Positions 53,077 to 61,702 of a DNA stretch of 64,000 nucleotides are shown here, piece after piece. Below the pieces are notes generated by a model. That model was not told the origin of the DNA, searched no databases, and saw only the letters and a list, made by a program, of their open reading frames with translations. Both the position numbers and the translations under genes were made by a program. This DNA is from Faecalicatena orotica. GTDB lineage: Bacteria > Bacillota > Clostridia > Lachnospirales > Lachnospiraceae. The DNA is taken from the NCBI RefSeq assembly GCF_003149245.1, contig NZ_QGDL01000007.1, positions 243,218 through 307,217 of the forward strand, read 5' to 3'. How positions within the stretch are numbered: the stretch's first letter is position 1; each line of letters begins with the position of its first letter.

Positions 53077-54261
53077 ATGAAGAAGCTGAAACTATTTCTG
53101 ATATCACTGGTACTACTGTTTCTTCTCGGAATTGAATCCGGCGGATTCCAGATTTCACTGCTTAAAATGGCGGAGGACTTCGGCCTGTCAGGAACCGGGA
53201 ATGGAAGTCTGGTTGCGGCACAGTACAGTGCGATAATTATGATGCCGTTTTTGTTTGGAATGGTGGCAGAACGTGCGGGGAAGATAAGAATTCTCCGCAT
53301 ATTCTGCCTTGTCTTTGCTGTCGGATGTGGAATTGTTGTATCGGCACATGCCTATGAGATATTTCTCCCGGGAATCTTTCTGATCGGTTCAGGATATAGT
53401 GTGTGTGAAAGCCTGGTTTCGGCTGTTTTGACGGAGCAGTACCGGGAAAAAGCGGGTTTGTATCTGAACCTTGTACAGGGTGCGTTCAGCCTTGGGGCAG
53501 TGGCAGGGCCCCATCTGATATCATGGGCCGCAAAGCAGGGAGCAGGCTGGAATATCCTGTTTATTATCTGTGGTATTGGATTTCTCGTTCTCTGGGGCTG
53601 CTTACTTTTAAAGGGAAGCAGTGGAAACCATTGTATAAGTGAGGGACTATGCAGCAAGCTGCCGGATATTAAAACAGCAGCGCCGGCAGTTAAAAAAAAT
53701 GTGAATGCAGGTAGTGCAGTAAAGTTCCCGCCCATTTTTTTCCTGCTTGTGTTTTCTTTTTTCCTTTACGGAGGCATGGAAGTTGGAGTCAGTTATTATA
53801 TTGATTCCTACATGCAGATCGAATTAAGAGGGGCGACGTTGTCTGCATGGGCAGTTTCATCTTTCTGGCTTTTTATGGTCCCGTCCCGTTTCGCATCGGG
53901 ACTTTTGTATCGGTACAGGCGGTTCCTCCTTCCATCCTGTTTCCTTCTGTCAGTACCTGTTCTGTTTTGGATTTCTATGACAGAAAGGGCAGAATCGGCT
54001 GTGATTTTGTTTTCCATTCTGGGATTGTTACTTGGGACACTTTGGCCTAATCTCATGGGGACTGCGACGGAGGATTTCAAAGAAAGAGCGGCAATGGCAG
54101 CAGGTATCATGTCTGCCGGCTGCGGGATGGGGGCAGTTTTGTCTCCACTCATTCTTGGAAAACTGGCAGGAGCCGGTGAGTTAAGATACGGGTTTATACT
54201 GCTGGCTGTATGCAGTCTGGCAGGAGGAATCCTGTGTATCTGTTATCTGAAAAAGCGTTGA
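53077..54261 (+). CDS. MFS transporter
   Basis: 394 residues, twelve predicted transmembrane segments. Loop motif GMVAERAGKIRILRI after segment 2 fits the MFS A-motif. The central loop (about residues 190-210) is hydrophilic. Related to FucP/sugar MFS proteins in architecture. Likely a second importer or an exporter of a product of the cluster. Confidence 0.82.
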   Translation: MKKLKLFLISLVLLFLLGIESGGFQISLLKMAEDFGLSGTGNGSLVAAQYSAIIMMPFLFGMVAERAGKIRILRIFCLVFAVGCGIVVSAHAYEIFLPGIFLIGSGYSVCESLVSAVLTEQYREKAGLYLNLVQGAFSLGAVAGPHLISWAAKQGAGWNILFIICGIGFLVLWGCLLLKGSSGNHCISEGLCSKLPDIKTAAPAVKKNVNAGSAVKFPPIFFLLVFSFFLYGGMEVGVSYYIDSYMQIELRGATLSAWAVSSFWLFMVPSRFASGLLYRYRRFLLPSCFLLSVPVLFWISMTERAESAVILFSILGLLLGTLWPNLMGTATEDFKERAAMAAGIMSAGCGMGAVLSPLILGKLAGAGELRYGFILLAVCSLAGGILCICYLKKR

Positions 54262-54296
54262 TTTCTTGAACATGAAATGTATTGCAAGCTATATGG

Positions 54297-54704
54297 TTTC
54301 CGCTGTTGAGCCTGCTTCAATTTGATGCAGGGCATCCAATAGCGGAAACTTTGTCTTGTATAAAACATCAGGCAGTGCTATACTGACTTCACATCAAAAT
54401 CCCGGACCGTTTTATTCATAAAATTCTTAGGTCTGAATCTTATTTTTTACATGGTGTAGAAGATAAATCTGATTTCCTTGGTGGTTCAGCCGGAAATTAC
54501 CAGTTTTGATGAACTAAAAATTAAATAAGGTGGATCTGGTCAGTGTCCAGACAATGTACTCTGCTTTATGTTATCATATAAAATTTCGGACTTTTTGTAT
54601 GGTAATACTAGATTGAAACGGTATGGAACTGCATATATAATAAAAATAGAAGAGTACGTCTAACGTGTCATCTGGCATATCCACCGGAAAGAAGGAGGAC
54701 ATTT
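54297..54704 (+). repeat. Copy B of the 410-bp duplicated control segment
   Basis: Colinear with 41620-42027 (offset 12,677 without gaps). Same hairpin, but a base pair has changed on both sides (A-T in copy A, G-C here: TTTCCGCT/AGCGGAAA), same promoter TTGAAA-17-TATAAT (54613-54641), same ribosome site. The hairpin may end the MFS operon. Confidence 0.85.
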
Positions 54705-55430
54705 ATGTCAGAAGAAAATCATGTTGCGTATCAGAACAAAGATATTGCGGCAAAGTATCTGGCTGAGCATTTTTCAGACAAGTCTTTTGCTACATATGGG
54801 GTGAAGGTGCCCCGGATTGTACAGGTACTGCCCACAAACCTGCCTGTGATAGAGGCAAACGAACTGCGGCTGGACAACCTGTTTTTACTGGAGGATGGCT
54901 CACTTGCACTGGTCGATTATGAGAGTTCATATGCAGATGCGGATAAGATAAAGTATCTGAATTATATTATCCGTACTTTAAAAAGAAGTATGACTGAAGA
55001 CAATATCATGCGTAAAATCCGGATGATCGTGATTTATACGGCGGACATAGCTCCGGGACAGACAAGGCCGAATCTGGATATTGGCTGTCTGCAGTTTCAG
55101 CTGGAGGACGAACAGGAGCAGGTATTCATACTCGCTGGTATACTGGTATTTGCAGATAAGGTAATAGATAACGAAGATTCTAAGGAAATGAGGGATTGGA
55201 TTATGATGACGAAGGTATCAAGATTATTTGAGGAAGAAAAGATTGAGTATGGGAAAAAAGTGGCTGCGGAGGCAGCAGAGAAGGCGGCTAAGGAAGCCGC
55301 TAAAGAAAATGAAATGGAGATTGTAAAAAGGATGCTGTCTAATGGGATTCCTCTGGAACAGGTTAAAGCGGTAGCGACTACTTTAACGGAGAAAGAGATA
55401 AAGGACTTGCAAAAGAAAATCATACGGTAA
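54705..55430 (+). CDS. Rpn-like nuclease/transposase family protein, internally deleted
   Basis: 241 residues. N-terminus: AYQNKDIAAKYLAEHFSDKSFATYG, VIEANELRLDNLFLLEDGSLALVDYESSY, RMIVIYTADI, which fits a PD-(D/E)XK-type nuclease core (D-x-E in VDYESSY). C-terminus: EDEQEQVFILAGILVFADKVIDN, RLFEEEKIEYGKK and an alanine-rich coil. Compared with copy A, the segment between QFQLE and EDEQEQ is missing, so ~60 or more residues are lost, although the frame is kept. It may be a shortened but expressed protein or a pseudogene. Confidence 0.65.
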   Translation: MSEENHVAYQNKDIAAKYLAEHFSDKSFATYGVKVPRIVQVLPTNLPVIEANELRLDNLFLLEDGSLALVDYESSYADADKIKYLNYIIRTLKRSMTEDNIMRKIRMIVIYTADIAPGQTRPNLDIGCLQFQLEDEQEQVFILAGILVFADKVIDNEDSKEMRDWIMMTKVSRLFEEEKIEYGKKVAAEAAEKAAKEAAKENEMEIVKRMLSNGIPLEQVKAVATTLTEKEIKDLQKKIIR

Positions 55431-55486
55431 CTAATTTCCTAAATTATTTTTTATGACTACTTAAATACTGATTTCATGAAGTTGGA

Positions 55487-55513
55487 ACATATCTGAATAC
55501 CGAACATACCGTA
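55487..55513 (+). promoter_or_regulatory. Sigma-K-like promoter
   Basis: AC at 55487-55488, 16-bp spacer, CATACCGTA at 55505-55513. This agrees exactly with the AC-N16-CATAnnnTA consensus of mother-cell sigma-K promoters. It lies 31 bases before the ATG of the thioester protein. Confidence 0.6.
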
Positions 55514-55544
55514 TCATAAGAATAAATTTACTGGAGATCAAATT

Positions 55545-57191
55545 ATGATACAAGTCATTAATCAGCAGACTGTCCGGATCGTATCGCGTCCTTTTACGAT
55601 TTACCCTGGTACCGATCTGACAGGGACTGCGACAGGTGATCCGGAAGTGCGCAACTACTGTTCACTGCCTTCTACTACAGAATCCAGATATCATCTGGAC
55701 CGGCCGGATCACAACAATATATTTCAATTCAGACTGACTCAAAATGGAACGACGGGTTTTGCATATTGTCTGGATAAATTTGCGGATGGACCATATGGGG
55801 ATATTCCCTATGTAAGTGCTCCGTTTGAATCTATTTTCGAAACAGCCACGGAGAGACAAAAGCAGATGCTTGCCTGGATACTGGCAAATACTTTTCCAAC
55901 GGTCAGCGCGGCACAGACATTTGCACTAGCGGGGGTAGACCCAACAGCAAACCCTCCATTGGATGACAATGATGCCTACGCTGCTGTTCAGGTGGCCCTG
56001 TGGGTTTTATTGGGGCAGATTGCGCCTGATGAAGTATATTTTTTAGATTGTACTACAGATGAAGCACATCCGAAGTCGGCAAGAATGCGTGCTGCCGTCC
56101 TGCGTCTTCTGGAACTTGCAGGAGAATTTGCAGACTCAGCAGCAGTACCGGCGCCCCCAAAGGCGGCAAACCAGAACTGCTGCAAAAATACAGGGATTGA
56201 CTGCTGCAATACGGGAGAAATTCCATCAGATGTAAGCGTACCATATCTGGTATTTTCAGGCTGTCCGAATGAATTAAGGACAGTATGTGGAAGACTATTG
56301 ATAGGCCCTTTCAGACTTCAGTCCGGACTGACTGGGCAGCCAAGTATTACGATAGAACCTTTATGCACATGCCAGGATGATTTTTCAGCAGTATTTATGG
56401 ATTTCTGTGGAAATAGTATCGAAGCACCGTCTATAGGAGACGAATTTTATCTGGCTGTCAGAACGATGAAGGATTATATATGCTTTACGTTAAGTGCATC
56501 ATTTACAACAGATGTAACACGTGTGGTTACCATGAAGCCTGAGAGTTCACCAAATTATCAGCCGATTGGAACCGGGCTGCTTAATGAAAGAGTTACAGTT
56601 ACAGCAGAAATTTGTGTATGCGCGGCAGCAGGTAAAGTAAAAGAGAAATCCTGCAGACCGGGGATAAACATTAATAATAATACTTCAAATAATAATAACA
56701 ACAATAATAATAACAATAATAATAGTAATTCAAATCAGGGGGGCGGAATGTATCCTTATCCGCCATGTATATGCGGGTATCCTCCGTATAACGGATATTG
56801 GCCAAGACCGCCGTATTTTCAGGAACCACCGTACCCGCCATACCCACCATATCCGCCGGAACCACCGTATCCCCCATATCCACCGAGGCCGCCATACCCA
56901 CCATATCCGCCGGAACCACCGTATCCGCCATATCCACCGAGGCCGCCGTATCCGCCATGTCCGCCGGAACCACCGTGTCCGCCGAAGCCGACGTGTCCAC
57001 CAAAGCCGCCGTGTCCGCCGGAACCGCCATGCCCGCCGAAGCCGCCGTGTCCGCCGGAACCGCCATGCCCGCCAAAGCCGCCGTGTCCCCCATGTCCACC
57101 GAAACTGCCCTGTCTTCCGAAGCCCCCTTGCTGCTGTAACCAGTCATGCAGCTCAGAGGAAGAGAAGCATACAGGAACAGCGGAGAGGTAG
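55545..57191 (+). CDS. Thioester-domain protein with Asn linker and Pro/Tyr/Cys-rich tail, possible spore-surface protein
   Basis: 548 residues, no signal peptide and no sortase motif. N-terminal TQXA-type thioester domain: candidate Cys 75 in FAYCLDKFADGPYGD and Gln 149 in AAVQVALWVLL, the pair that forms the internal thioester in Gram-positive adhesins. A cysteine-rich middle follows, then a beta domain (about 220-365). Next come an asparagine-rich linker and about 130 residues of PPYPPYPPEPP then PPCPPKPPC repeats, ending in CCCNQSCSS. Together with the sigma-K-like promoter this suggests a mother-cell protein of the spore coat or exosporium. Function inferred only. Confidence 0.75.
   Translation: MIQVINQQTVRIVSRPFTIYPGTDLTGTATGDPEVRNYCSLPSTTESRYHLDRPDHNNIFQFRLTQNGTTGFAYCLDKFADGPYGDIPYVSAPFESIFETATERQKQMLAWILANTFPTVSAAQTFALAGVDPTANPPLDDNDAYAAVQVALWVLLGQIAPDEVYFLDCTTDEAHPKSARMRAAVLRLLELAGEFADSAAVPAPPKAANQNCCKNTGIDCCNTGEIPSDVSVPYLVFSGCPNELRTVCGRLLIGPFRLQSGLTGQPSITIEPLCTCQDDFSAVFMDFCGNSIEAPSIGDEFYLAVRTMKDYICFTLSASFTTDVTRVVTMKPESSPNYQPIGTGLLNERVTVTAEICVCAAAGKVKEKSCRPGININNNTSNNNNNNNNNNNNSNSNQGGGMYPYPPCICGYPPYNGYWPRPPYFQEPPYPPYPPYPPEPPYPPYPPRPPYPPYPPEPPYPPYPPRPPYPPCPPEPPCPPKPTCPPKPPCPPEPPCPPKPPCPPEPPCPPKPPCPPCPPKLPCLPKPPCCCNQSCSSEEEKHTGTAER
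56670..57130 (+). repeat. Low-complexity codon repeats in the thioester protein
   Basis: An AAT-repeat region (56670-56735, poly-Asn) followed by CCG/CCA-rich units coding PPYPPYPPEPP and PPCPPKPPC (56800-57120). Length changes by slippage are likely. Confidence 0.85.
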
Positions 57192-57491
57192 ATTTTGGAC
57201 GAGAAAGAAAAAATAACAGGGATTTATAAAATATCTGCCAATAAATCGTAAAAGGGCACATAGTGTAAGTATTTATATTATGCTATACTGAATAAGTAAC
57301 ACAGCGGCGCAGCTGCTGTGTTACTTTCTAAATAAACCAGTTTATTATGAAAAAAGCCCTGCCGGTATCCATCTGTAATAAGTCTGCAACATCTCCTGTT
57401 TATGATGAGTGTGTAAGGAACAATAGTAACAAAAGAGTACTGTACTCACCGGTTTATACGGCATTATGACAGGAGAAAGGAGATATGGGTT
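57192..57491. other. Intergenic region with a perfect 12-bp hairpin
   Basis: AAGTAACACAGC-GGCGCAGCT-GCTGTGTTACTT at 57294-57326 with no T run after it. It may be an mRNA end, operator or RNA structure. The rest of the 300-base gap has nothing recognised except a purine-rich ribosome site AAAGGAG before 57492. Confidence 0.4.
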
Positions 57492-58469
57492 ATGAAAGAG
57501 ATATGGAGGAAGTACAAGGCTGCGGTTATTGCGGGAGGTCTGGTTGTATGCATGACAGCCGTGCTGGGTGCCGGAATGAAACTTACGAACACGCTGGCTG
57601 TCAGTGAGATTGTAAAGGCGGCAGATAAAGAAATGGATGAGCCGTCAGATATAGTCAAAATATATTATGAAGTATGGGATCAGAATGCACCATATAAAGA
57701 GTATAATCAGGATCAGGAGACTGCCGCAAAGGTATGTGAAAAGTACGGGTTGGATTATGATACGGTTACGCTGGAAGAAATCACACCAGAAATGTCCTCT
57801 TATGCGGAAGCACTGAGGCTTTTAAAAGATTTAGGTAATTCCCCCTTGCTCGAGGAAAGTATTAAGGATGGTAAGGCAGGTCCTGTGCAGTCACTCGAGA
57901 TGTATATCTGTGAGATTTATGCATTTTCCGGAGGGAAAGATGTGATAGAAGCATACTGCGGGGAACACGGCATTAATCCGGACAAGTCTGTAGTTTCTGA
58001 TTTAACGGCAGAGGAATTGATTGAAATTGGGAATCTGGCTTTTGATACTTCAGACCACGGGACAGAAAAAGAGAAGGACCGAATTAACAACAGACTGTAT
58101 AAAGAGCACCAGCTTGACAAGAAGATTGCAAAGCAGGTATGTGAGAAATACAATCTGAATTACGATACCGCGAAGGTAAAAGATATTAAGGGTGAAATCT
58201 CTGCCTACGAGGAGGCACTGTGGCTGTTGAAATACCTGGGGGCATCGACACTGTATGAAGATAATGCCGAAAGGGACGGTTATAAGATCGTGGAATGGTC
58301 ACTGGAAGCCCATATACGAGATACGAACCAGCTCGAGGATGCAAGAAATGCAATCGGAGAATTTTGCAGAAAGAGGGGGATTGACCCGGATAAGGCAGTG
58401 ATATCTGATTTTTCGGCAGAAGATCTGACAAAGATAATCGTCGATGCGGCTGCGGGGGGAAAGCATTAG
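57492..58469 (+). CDS. Membrane-anchored protein with two homologous domains
   Basis: 325 residues. One N-terminal transmembrane segment (AAVIAGGLVVCMTAVLGAGM), then an extracytoplasmic part built from two related ~130-residue units. CEKYGLDYDTVTLEEITPEM..YAEALRLLKDLG is repeated as CEKYNLNYDTAKVKDIKGEI..YEEALWLLKYLG, and YCGEHGINPDKSVVSDLTAEEL as FCRKRGIDPDKAVISDFSAEDL. The family was not recognised. It lies 66 bases before a two-component system and may be its sensor accessory or target. Confidence 0.7.
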   Translation: MKEIWRKYKAAVIAGGLVVCMTAVLGAGMKLTNTLAVSEIVKAADKEMDEPSDIVKIYYEVWDQNAPYKEYNQDQETAAKVCEKYGLDYDTVTLEEITPEMSSYAEALRLLKDLGNSPLLEESIKDGKAGPVQSLEMYICEIYAFSGGKDVIEAYCGEHGINPDKSVVSDLTAEELIEIGNLAFDTSDHGTEKEKDRINNRLYKEHQLDKKIAKQVCEKYNLNYDTAKVKDIKGEISAYEEALWLLKYLGASTLYEDNAERDGYKIVEWSLEAHIRDTNQLEDARNAIGEFCRKRGIDPDKAVISDFSAEDLTKIIVDAAAGGKH

Positions 58470-58535
58470 GATACTAGTAACTGTTCTGAGTTCATGAATA
58501 GTTTTACGAATCATACATAAAAACAGGGGGCGCCT

Positions 58536-59183
58536 ATGGCAGATATTTTAATTGTCGAGGATGACAAAAGCATCAATGAATTAATCAGGCGTACAATCGA
58601 AATGACAGGACACAGAGGGTTTTCCGCCTTTCAGGGGCGGGAAGCCCTGAGGTCCGTAGAGCAAAAAGCACCGGATCTGATTTTGCTGGATATGAATCTG
58701 CCGGATATGAGCGGCTTTGATTTATTGAAGCAGTTCAGGGAGATTCCGGTCATCTGCGTGACTGCAAGGGGCGAGATTTCCGACAGGGTAAAGGGGCTGA
58801 ACGGCGGGGCCGAAGACTACATTGTAAAACCATTTGCAATGGACGAGCTTACGGCACGTATACATGCAGCGCTGCGCCGTTCTCATAAGGAGCAGACGCT
58901 GTACCGGATCGGGGATGTGGAAGTGGATACGGCGAAGGCTGTTGTTACGAAAAATGCAGAAACGGTAGAGTTGACTTCCCGTGAGTATGAACTGCTGAAG
59001 GTACTTCTTGACAACAGAAATATTGCGCTTTCCAGAGACAGGCTTCTGGATCTGGCATGGGGAATGGATTTTTACGGGGATGACAGAACTGTTGACGTCC
59101 ATATCCGGCGCCTGCGCAAGAAACTGGGGCTGGAGAGGGAGATAAAAACGATATTTAAATATGGGTACCGATTGGAGATTTAA
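58536..59183 (+). CDS. OmpR-family response regulator
   Basis: 215 residues. Receiver domain with acidic pocket (IVEDDKS), phospho-acceptor Asp 52 in LILLDMNLPDMSG, and Lys in IVKPFAM. The C-terminal winged helix has ELTSREYELLKVLLDN and DDRTVDVHIRRLRKKLG. Partner of the histidine kinase that follows. Confidence 0.93.
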   Translation: MADILIVEDDKSINELIRRTIEMTGHRGFSAFQGREALRSVEQKAPDLILLDMNLPDMSGFDLLKQFREIPVICVTARGEISDRVKGLNGGAEDYIVKPFAMDELTARIHAALRRSHKEQTLYRIGDVEVDTAKAVVTKNAETVELTSREYELLKVLLDNRNIALSRDRLLDLAWGMDFYGDDRTVDVHIRRLRKKLGLEREIKTIFKYGYRLEI

Positions 59184-59184
59184 G

Positions 59185-60297
59185 ATGCAGCTATGGAAAA
59201 AGAATTTTCTTGTTACATTTCTGTTTTTCCTGATTATTATAGAGGGAAGCCTGCTTGCCCTCCATGCTGTTCTGTACCGCAGTGAACTTAAAGACTGGAT
59301 CAGCCGGGCTGTATCGGGGGAGCAGGGGATTGCCTACATGCTGTCTGGCTATCAGGAAACTGACAGGGGAAAGCTGGAGGAAAAGATAGAAGATGCGGCC
59401 AAAAGATATCTGGCCACAGGGGTTAAAATCAGTGTGTCAATTGATGAAGAAAAGGTGGTTGACTATATTCCCTTAGATGCCGCGGACAGCGGCAGACTGC
59501 AGGTGGTTACCTGGCGAAGGACACCTTATATCCTGATCCGGGACAGCATTGTAATGTCAGGCGGTGCAGTTCTGCACATCTCTTATATGGAAAGCATGGC
59601 TTCTTTCAATGATACACAGAAGCAGCGCATCATACAGATAATGCTTCTGAGTGTCCTGATTGCAGCAGTCATAGGGACTATGCTGTACCTGACAATGAAG
59701 CGTATTAACCGGCCGGTCAGCCAGATTGCCCATGAACTGCGAACACCGCTGACCGGAATTCAGGGATACGCAGAATATCTGATGATGGGGAATCTCAGCG
59801 AAGAAGACCGTTTTTTTGCTGCACAGCAGATTGTAGAGAGCTCGCTCAATATGGGAAATATCGTTGAGAAGCTTCTGATTATGGGTGGTATGAGGGAAGG
59901 ACGTGTACAGATGCAGAAGGTAAGGCTTAAGGAACTGCTTGACCAGATAAAACTGCTGTACCCGGATCTGGAAGTGGACTGCCGGATAGAAACGGTACAG
60001 GGGGACCCGACTTTAATACGCTGTATGCTGGAAAATCTGGTACATAATGCGGTGAATGCAGGCGAACATGTAAAGCTTACGGCAGATAAACAGGATATCA
60101 TCATCTGGAATGACGGGGAACCAATCAGCGAAAAGAAGTTAAGGCAGATGAACCGGGTTCAGGGGCTCCACCCGGAATATGCGGACAGGCATGGGTTTGG
60201 AATCGGGCTGTGCCATGAGATAGCAGGCGTGCATGGCTGGAGACTGGTCTACAGGTCCTCAAAGGAAGAGGGGACAACTACTTCGGTCATCCTGTGA
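59185..60297 (+). CDS. Sensor histidine kinase
   Basis: 370 residues. Two transmembrane segments (about residues 7-30 and 155-178) enclosing a ~120-residue extracytoplasmic sensor, no HAMP-length linker, H-box IAHELRTPLTGIQGYAEYL with His 183, N-box MLENLVHNAVNAG, G-box as YADRHGFGIGLCHEIAG. The G1/F boxes are short. ATG 59185 with TTGGAG upstream is preferred over 59161. Phosphorylates the preceding regulator. Confidence 0.9.
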   Translation: MQLWKKNFLVTFLFFLIIIEGSLLALHAVLYRSELKDWISRAVSGEQGIAYMLSGYQETDRGKLEEKIEDAAKRYLATGVKISVSIDEEKVVDYIPLDAADSGRLQVVTWRRTPYILIRDSIVMSGGAVLHISYMESMASFNDTQKQRIIQIMLLSVLIAAVIGTMLYLTMKRINRPVSQIAHELRTPLTGIQGYAEYLMMGNLSEEDRFFAAQQIVESSLNMGNIVEKLLIMGGMREGRVQMQKVRLKELLDQIKLLYPDLEVDCRIETVQGDPTLIRCMLENLVHNAVNAGEHVKLTADKQDIIIWNDGEPISEKKLRQMNRVQGLHPEYADRHGFGIGLCHEIAGVHGWRLVYRSSKEEGTTTSVIL

Positions 60298-60330
60298 GGG
60301 AAGGGAATCGTGGGAATTTTTTATCTGTCC

Positions 60331-60359
60331 TTGACATTAGGAGTGTTACAGGATAAACT
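60331..60359 (+). promoter_or_regulatory. Promoter of the thiamine-precursor operon
   Basis: TTGACA, 17-bp spacer, TAAACT; transcription starts just before the riboswitch. Confidence 0.6.
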
Positions 60360-60378
60360 AAATGTGGAATTAAATAAG

Positions 60379-60467
60379 ACAGGGGTGCTGGTGTAAACCG
60401 GCTGAGAGTAAGGTAAACAGACCTTTAACCCGTATACCTGATCTGGATAATGCCAGCGTAGGAAAGT
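60379..60467 (+). ncRNA. TPP riboswitch
   Basis: AGGGGTGCTGG, CTGAGAG, ACCCGTATACCTGAT, CTGGATAATGCCAGCG, GGAAA in the conserved order of the THI element. It heads the transporter operon 60635-63457. Confidence 0.97.
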
Positions 60468-60525
60468 AGATATACAGAGTATACTTATAGAATAAAGAAG
60501 TTTTATAAGACATATGAAGCATGCG

Positions 60526-60560
60526 AACCTCGCCAGACATATCTGACGGGGTTTTCTTTT
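60526..60560 (+). terminator. Expression-platform terminator of the second TPP riboswitch
   Basis: AACCTCGCCAGA pairs with TCTGACGGGGTT (one mismatch, one G-U) and is followed by TTCTTTTCG. TPP binding would favour termination ahead of the operon. Confidence 0.75.
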
Positions 60561-60634
60561 CGTTTTCAGGATACCTAATTCCAAGATGTGCCATAAGACA
60601 TGTCAGAAAAATTCAAAATCAGGAGGAAAAAAGT

Positions 60635-60931
60635 ATGAATGCAAGTGTAGCAATCCAGACACTGCCGGAGGCGGCAAATGATGAGGAACTGATCCGTATC
60701 GTCGATGAGGTGATTGACTATATTAAAAGCACCGGCTTGAACTATTATGTAGGACCGTTTGAAACAGCAATAGAGGGAGATTATGATGAACTGATGGATA
60801 TTGTAAAAGAGTGCCAGCATATTGCAATCCGCGCGGGCGCACCATCGGTAGCGGCTTATATCAAAGTATCCTACAAGCCGGAAGGAGACGTGCTTACCAT
60901 TGAAAAGAAAGTCACAAAACACCACGCATAA
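60635..60931 (+). CDS. Thiamine-binding protein, MTH1187/YkoF-like family
   Basis: 98 residues, ferredoxin-like fold. NASVAIQTLPEA, VIDYIKSTGLNYYVGPFETAIEGDYDELMDIV and AAYIKVSYKPEGD fit the MTH1187/YkoF family, which binds HMP/thiamine and is often in thiamine operons. The start ATG 60635 has AGGAGG upstream. Its 3' end overlaps the permease gene start (TTG 60900) by 32 bases. Confidence 0.85.
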   Translation: MNASVAIQTLPEAANDEELIRIVDEVIDYIKSTGLNYYVGPFETAIEGDYDELMDIVKECQHIAIRAGAPSVAAYIKVSYKPEGDVLTIEKKVTKHHA

Positions 60932-61688
60932 AGAGGGCAGGAACTGGTCAGCCAGTTTCTGGCCGGCATTCGCCATTCTGGTGATTTTAGCCCTCTGGCA
61001 GACAGCCAGCGGGACCGGCCTGATCTCAAAGTTTATGCTGCCCTCACCGATAGATGTCGTGAAATCTTTTGTATCTGATTTCCCGGTACTGATGAGCAAT
61101 GCGAAGGTAACGCTCATCGAAGCATTTGTAGGTCTTGCAATGGGGGTTTTGATCGGGTTCTTGATGGCCGTCTTAATGGACCGGTTTGAAAAGGTTTATC
61201 AGGCATTTTATCCACTGATTGTCCTGACGCAGACGGTTCCGACAGTGGCAATTGCACCGCTTTTAGTTTTGTGGTTCGGATATGAGATGCTGCCGAAGGT
61301 AATTCTGATCGTCATCGTGACGTTTTTCCCGATCACCGTAAGCCTGTTGGATGGATTCCGTGCGGCGGACAGGGATACGATTAATCTGATGCGTTCAATG
61401 GGTGCGTCAAAGATGCAGACATTCTGGTTTGTGAAGTTTCCGGGTTCCTTAAGCCAGTTCTTTGCAAGCCTCAGGATTTCTGCATCCTATGCAGTAGTCG
61501 GAGCGGTGATTTCTGAATGGCTGGGAGGATTTAACGGACTGGGAGTATATATGATCAGGGTAAAGAAAGGATTTTCGTTTGATAAGATGTTTGCAGTCAT
61601 CTTTCTGATATCGGTAATCAGTCTTGTTCTGATGAAGCTGGTCAATTTGCTTCAGAAAAAATGCATGCCCTGGGAAGAAACGAAATAG
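60900..61688 (+). CDS. ABC transporter permease for a thiamine precursor (ThiX-like)
   Basis: 262 residues, six transmembrane segments; SsuC/TauC-type permease with EAA loop SLLDGFRAADRDTINLMRSMGASKMQTFWFVKFPGSL. It belongs to the NMT1/THI5-type transporters that import formylaminopyrimidine or HMP. TTG 60900 is the only start before the first hydrophobic segment in this frame, with AAGGAGA eleven bases upstream. TPP-riboswitch control supports the substrate. Confidence 0.85.
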   Translation: MKRKSQNTTHKEGRNWSASFWPAFAILVILALWQTASGTGLISKFMLPSPIDVVKSFVSDFPVLMSNAKVTLIEAFVGLAMGVLIGFLMAVLMDRFEKVYQAFYPLIVLTQTVPTVAIAPLLVLWFGYEMLPKVILIVIVTFFPITVSLLDGFRAADRDTINLMRSMGASKMQTFWFVKFPGSLSQFFASLRISASYAVVGAVISEWLGGFNGLGVYMIRVKKGFSFDKMFAVIFLISVISLVLMKLVNLLQKKCMPWEETK

Positions 61689-61702
61689 AGGAGAAATGGT
61701 TT

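Noticed and set aside
56671..57261. 196-residue frame opposite the proline-rich region
   Set aside because: Its repeats are the complement of the Pro codons of the thioester gene and it has no start signal; it is a shadow of that gene.
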